NCBI GenBank assembly: GCA_023426435.1
Contig: JAFAAS010000159.1
Span: 1-17,149 of the forward strand
Direction: 5' to 3'
Origin: Verrucomicrobiota bacterium
Lineage (GTDB): Bacteria; Verrucomicrobiota; Verrucomicrobiia; Opitutales; Opitutaceae
Length of the DNA: 17,149 bases
Position numbers and translations under genes: made by a program
Notes under the pieces: generated by a model
What the model was told of the DNA's origin: nothing
What the model saw: only the letters and a program-made list of their open reading frames with translations
The model's database searches: none
Part shown: in pieces, positions 15,353 through 17,149 of the stretch
How positions within the stretch are numbered: position 1 is the first letter of the stretch
Layout: each line of letters opens with the position of its first letter

Positions 15353-16408
15353 TTAGGATACGAAGGTGAGGCAGACGGGGGACGGGGTGGAGACGTTGGT
15401 GTCGGTGCGGGTGAGGCGGCCGGAGGTGGAATCGACGCGGAAGGCGGTGATGTTATCGGAATCCTGATGAGCGGCGAGGAGCCAGCGGCCGTCGGGGGAG
15501 AGGGCGAAGTCGCGCGGTTGGGCGCCGCCGCTCGGGACGATCTCGACGATCGAGAGGCGTTCGATGGAAGGATCGAAGGTGAGGACGGCGAGATTATCGG
15601 GCCCGCGGTTGGAGGCGTAGAGGAAGCGGCCGTTGGGGTGGACGCGGATGGCGGCGGATTTGTTTTCGCCGCGGAAATCGGGGGCGAGGGTGGAGACGGT
15701 GTGGAGAGGATGGAGCGCGCCGGTGTCGGCTTCGTAGCGGAACGCGGTGAGGGTGCCGCCCATTTCGGAAAGCATGAACACGTGACGGCCGTCGGAGGAG
15801 AAGGTGAGGTGGCGCGGGCCGGAGCCGGGTTCGACGGTGACGAAGGCGGGCTCGGCGGGGGTGAGGGCGGCGGCGGCGGGATCGAGGCGGTAGGTGAAGA
15901 TTTTGTCGACGCCGAGATCGCAGACGAGGACGTGGCGGTTGTCGGGAGAAAGGACGACGCAATGCGGATGCGGGGCGGTTTGGCGGTCGGGGTTGATGCT
16001 CGCACCGGTGTGTTGGACGCGTTCGGTGGGGACGCCGGGAAGGCCGGTGTCGGCGAGCGGGACGGCGGCGACGTATCCAGAATGGTAATGCGCGACGAGC
16101 GCGACGCGGGCGGAAGCGTCGATGGCGACGTGGGAGGGCGGTTTGGCGACGGCGGGTTGGGGTTCGCCGAGCGGGGTGAGCGAGCGGCGGTCGGCGGAGA
16201 GGGCGAAGCCGGCGACGAGGGAGGCGGAGTCGCTGACGGCGTAGAGACGCTGGCGGTTGGGAGAGAGCGCGAGGTAGGTGGGGTTGGTGGCTTCGGCGGC
16301 GAGCGTGGGCGTGGAAATGGCGCCGGTGTCGGTATCGAGTTGGGCGGAGTAGATGCCGCGGCTGCCGCGGACGGTGTAGGTGCCGATGAAGAAAGGGACG
16401 GTGGGCAT
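15353..16408 (-). CDS. Lactonase-family seven-bladed beta-propeller (6-phosphogluconolactonase-like)
   Basis: A 351-residue beta-propeller of the lactonase family (YbhE/Pgl type), which hydrolyses 6-phosphogluconolactone or a related lactone in characterised members. FFIGTYT opens the first blade, and repeated blade motifs follow at about 40-residue spacing: NPTYLALSPNRQRLYAVSD, PHCVVLSPDNRHVLVCDLGVDKIFTY, GSGPRHLTFSSDGRHVFMLSE, SAAIRVHPNGRFLYASNRGPDNLAVLTFD and QPRDFALSPDGRWLLAAHQDSDNITAFRVD. I chose the ATG at 16408; the frame is open to a TTG at 16444 but MPTVPFFIGTYT is the natural start, since the family begins directly with this strand. There is no signal peptide, so it is probably cytoplasmic. 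It diverges from the CoA-transferase gene. Substrate identity cannot be read from sequence, and no zwf or gnd adjoins. Confidence 0.93.
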   Translation of the reverse strand: MPTVPFFIGTYTVRGSRGIYSAQLDTDTGAISTPTLAAEATNPTYLALSPNRQRLYAVSDSASLVAGFALSADRRSLTPLGEPQPAVAKPPSHVAIDASARVALVAHYHSGYVAAVPLADTGLPGVPTERVQHTGASINPDRQTAPHPHCVVLSPDNRHVLVCDLGVDKIFTYRLDPAAAALTPAEPAFVTVEPGSGPRHLTFSSDGRHVFMLSEMGGTLTAFRYEADTGALHPLHTVSTLAPDFRGENKSAAIRVHPNGRFLYASNRGPDNLAVLTFDPSIERLSIVEIVPSGGAQPRDFALSPDGRWLLAAHQDSDNITAFRVDSTSGRLTRTDTNVSTPSPVCLTFVS

Positions 16409-16593
16409 GAAAGGAACGAGTGGCGGGACGGAGCGGGTTGGCAATGGAAAGGTTCTGGGGGAGGCGGAGGATCGCGAAGGCAGGGATGCTTCGATCGGGG
16501 GCTTGCGCGAAGGGAAGAGAGAGGCAATTTCCGCACGGTGTGCGCCAACTGTTGCGGAGTCGGTTCCGCGCGGGTCTGCGAAAGTAAATTACG
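16409..16593. other. Divergent promoter region between the lactonase and CoA-transferase genes
   Basis: These 185 bases lie between two divergent start codons. The stretch just before the CoA-transferase start (AAAGTAAATTACG) is locally AT-rich, as often near a promoter or leader. I see no convincing operator, hairpin or small gene. Confidence 0.5.
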
Positions 16594-17149
16594 ATGCTCG
16601 ACACCACTACCATGACCTTGCCCTTTCCTGTGCTTTCTCCGGAGGAAGCTGCGGCGCTCGTGAATCACGGCGACACGATCGGCTTCGGCGGATTTACCGC
16701 GGCGGGCGCGTGTAAAGTGATTCCGTTGTCCATTGCCGCGCGCGCGGAGGCGGAGCATGCGGCGGGGCGGCCGTTTCAACTCGGCGTGGTGACGGGCGCC
16801 TCGACGGGCAAGTCGCTCGATGGCGCGCTGGCGGCGGCGAATGCGATTGCGTGGCGCACGCCGTATCAGTCGGACCCGATTTTGCGCAAAGCGATCAATG
16901 AAGGGCGCACGCAGTTTTTCGATCTGCACCTTTCGGCGGTGCAACCGACGGTGCGCAGCGGGGTGTTGGGCAAGCTGCACTGGGCGATCGTGGAGGCGAG
17001 CGATGTGTCGCCGGACGGGACGATCACGCTTTCGACCTCGGTGGGGGCGGCGAATACGTTTTTGCGCATGGCGGATCGCGTGTTGATCGAGTTGAACGCG
17101 CATCACCCGGCGGCGTTGACGGGTTTTCTCGATTTGTATGAGCCGGCGG
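16594..17149 (+). CDS. Acetyl-CoA hydrolase / succinate CoA-transferase family protein, 5' part (truncated by window end)
   Basis: The frame is open from ATG 16594 to the window edge, giving 185 residues of a protein that is normally about 500 long. The N-terminal CoA-transferase half is clear: GDTIGFGGFTAAGACKVIP (26-44), FQLGVVTGASTGKSLDGALA (61-80), AIAWRTPYQSDPILRKAINEGRTQFFDLHLS (85-114) and WAIVEASDVSPDGTITLSTSVGAANTF (130-156). This pattern fits the Ach1/AarC/Cat1 group, which moves CoA between acetyl- or propionyl-CoA and succinate, or hydrolyses acetyl-CoA. The catalytic glutamate lies beyond the window, so transferase and hydrolase cannot be separated. An in-frame ATG at 16612 (MTLPFPVLSPEEAAAL) is an equally good start; neither has a clear Shine-Dalgarno. 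Confidence 0.92.
   Translation, partial: MLDTTTMTLPFPVLSPEEAAALVNHGDTIGFGGFTAAGACKVIPLSIAARAEAEHAAGRPFQLGVVTGASTGKSLDGALAAANAIAWRTPYQSDPILRKAINEGRTQFFDLHLSAVQPTVRSGVLGKLHWAIVEASDVSPDGTITLSTSVGAANTFLRMADRVLIELNAHHPAALTGFLDLYEPA

Noticed and set aside
15335..16615. 426-residue plus-strand open frame
   Set aside because: Antisense shadow of the lactonase beta-propeller; Gly/Glu/Val-rich with no motif.

Overview
The window reads as chromosomal DNA of a GC-rich bacterium, most likely Verrucomicrobiota and perhaps Opitutaceae. The taxon is inferred from three things: a DUF1592-type c-type cytochrome gene followed by a DUF1552 Tat-exported protein, a pairing typical of Planctomycetes and Verrucomicrobia; strong GC bias in third codon positions; and intergenic gaps filled with several different short repeat families. 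I see no rRNA, tRNA, transposase, integrase, phage gene or CRISPR array.

Layout. Positions 1-333 hold a composite non-coding repeat. A soluble multi-PAS hybrid histidine kinase follows on the minus strand (354-3236). The plus strand then carries a small Dabb-domain protein (3468-3767), a gap with 41-bp hairpin tandem repeats, and a three-gene set for exported proteins: a large di-haem-motif DUF1592 protein (3980-6733), a DUF1552 Tat substrate (6839-8179) and a small secreted protein of unknown function (8179-8715). A Cache-domain methyl-accepting chemotaxis protein comes next (8894-11017). At 11036-11382 the same composite repeat returns, in the same overall orientation but with its first 162-bp module flipped end to end.

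The right half holds, on the minus strand, a CNNM/CBS/CorC-type membrane protein (11637-12944), a small unrecognised ORF with a hydrophobic N terminus (13045-13368) and the ribosome-associated GTPase HflX (13373-14653). A single-domain response regulator diverges from hflX (14772-15143). Then come a heptanucleotide tandem array, a minus-strand lactonase-family beta-propeller (15353-16408) and, divergently, the 5' part of an acetyl-CoA hydrolase/succinate CoA-transferase gene that runs off the window end (16594 onward).

How the genes work together. The DUF1592, DUF1552 and small secreted genes look like one transcription unit building an envelope-exposed module, and they are the best candidate here for poorly described biology. 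The kinase, chemoreceptor and response regulator are signalling parts with no obvious partner in the window. HflX, the CorC-like protein, the lactonase and the CoA-transferase are ordinary housekeeping or metabolic genes. The most striking non-genic signal is the pair of composite repeats with a module inverted between copies.
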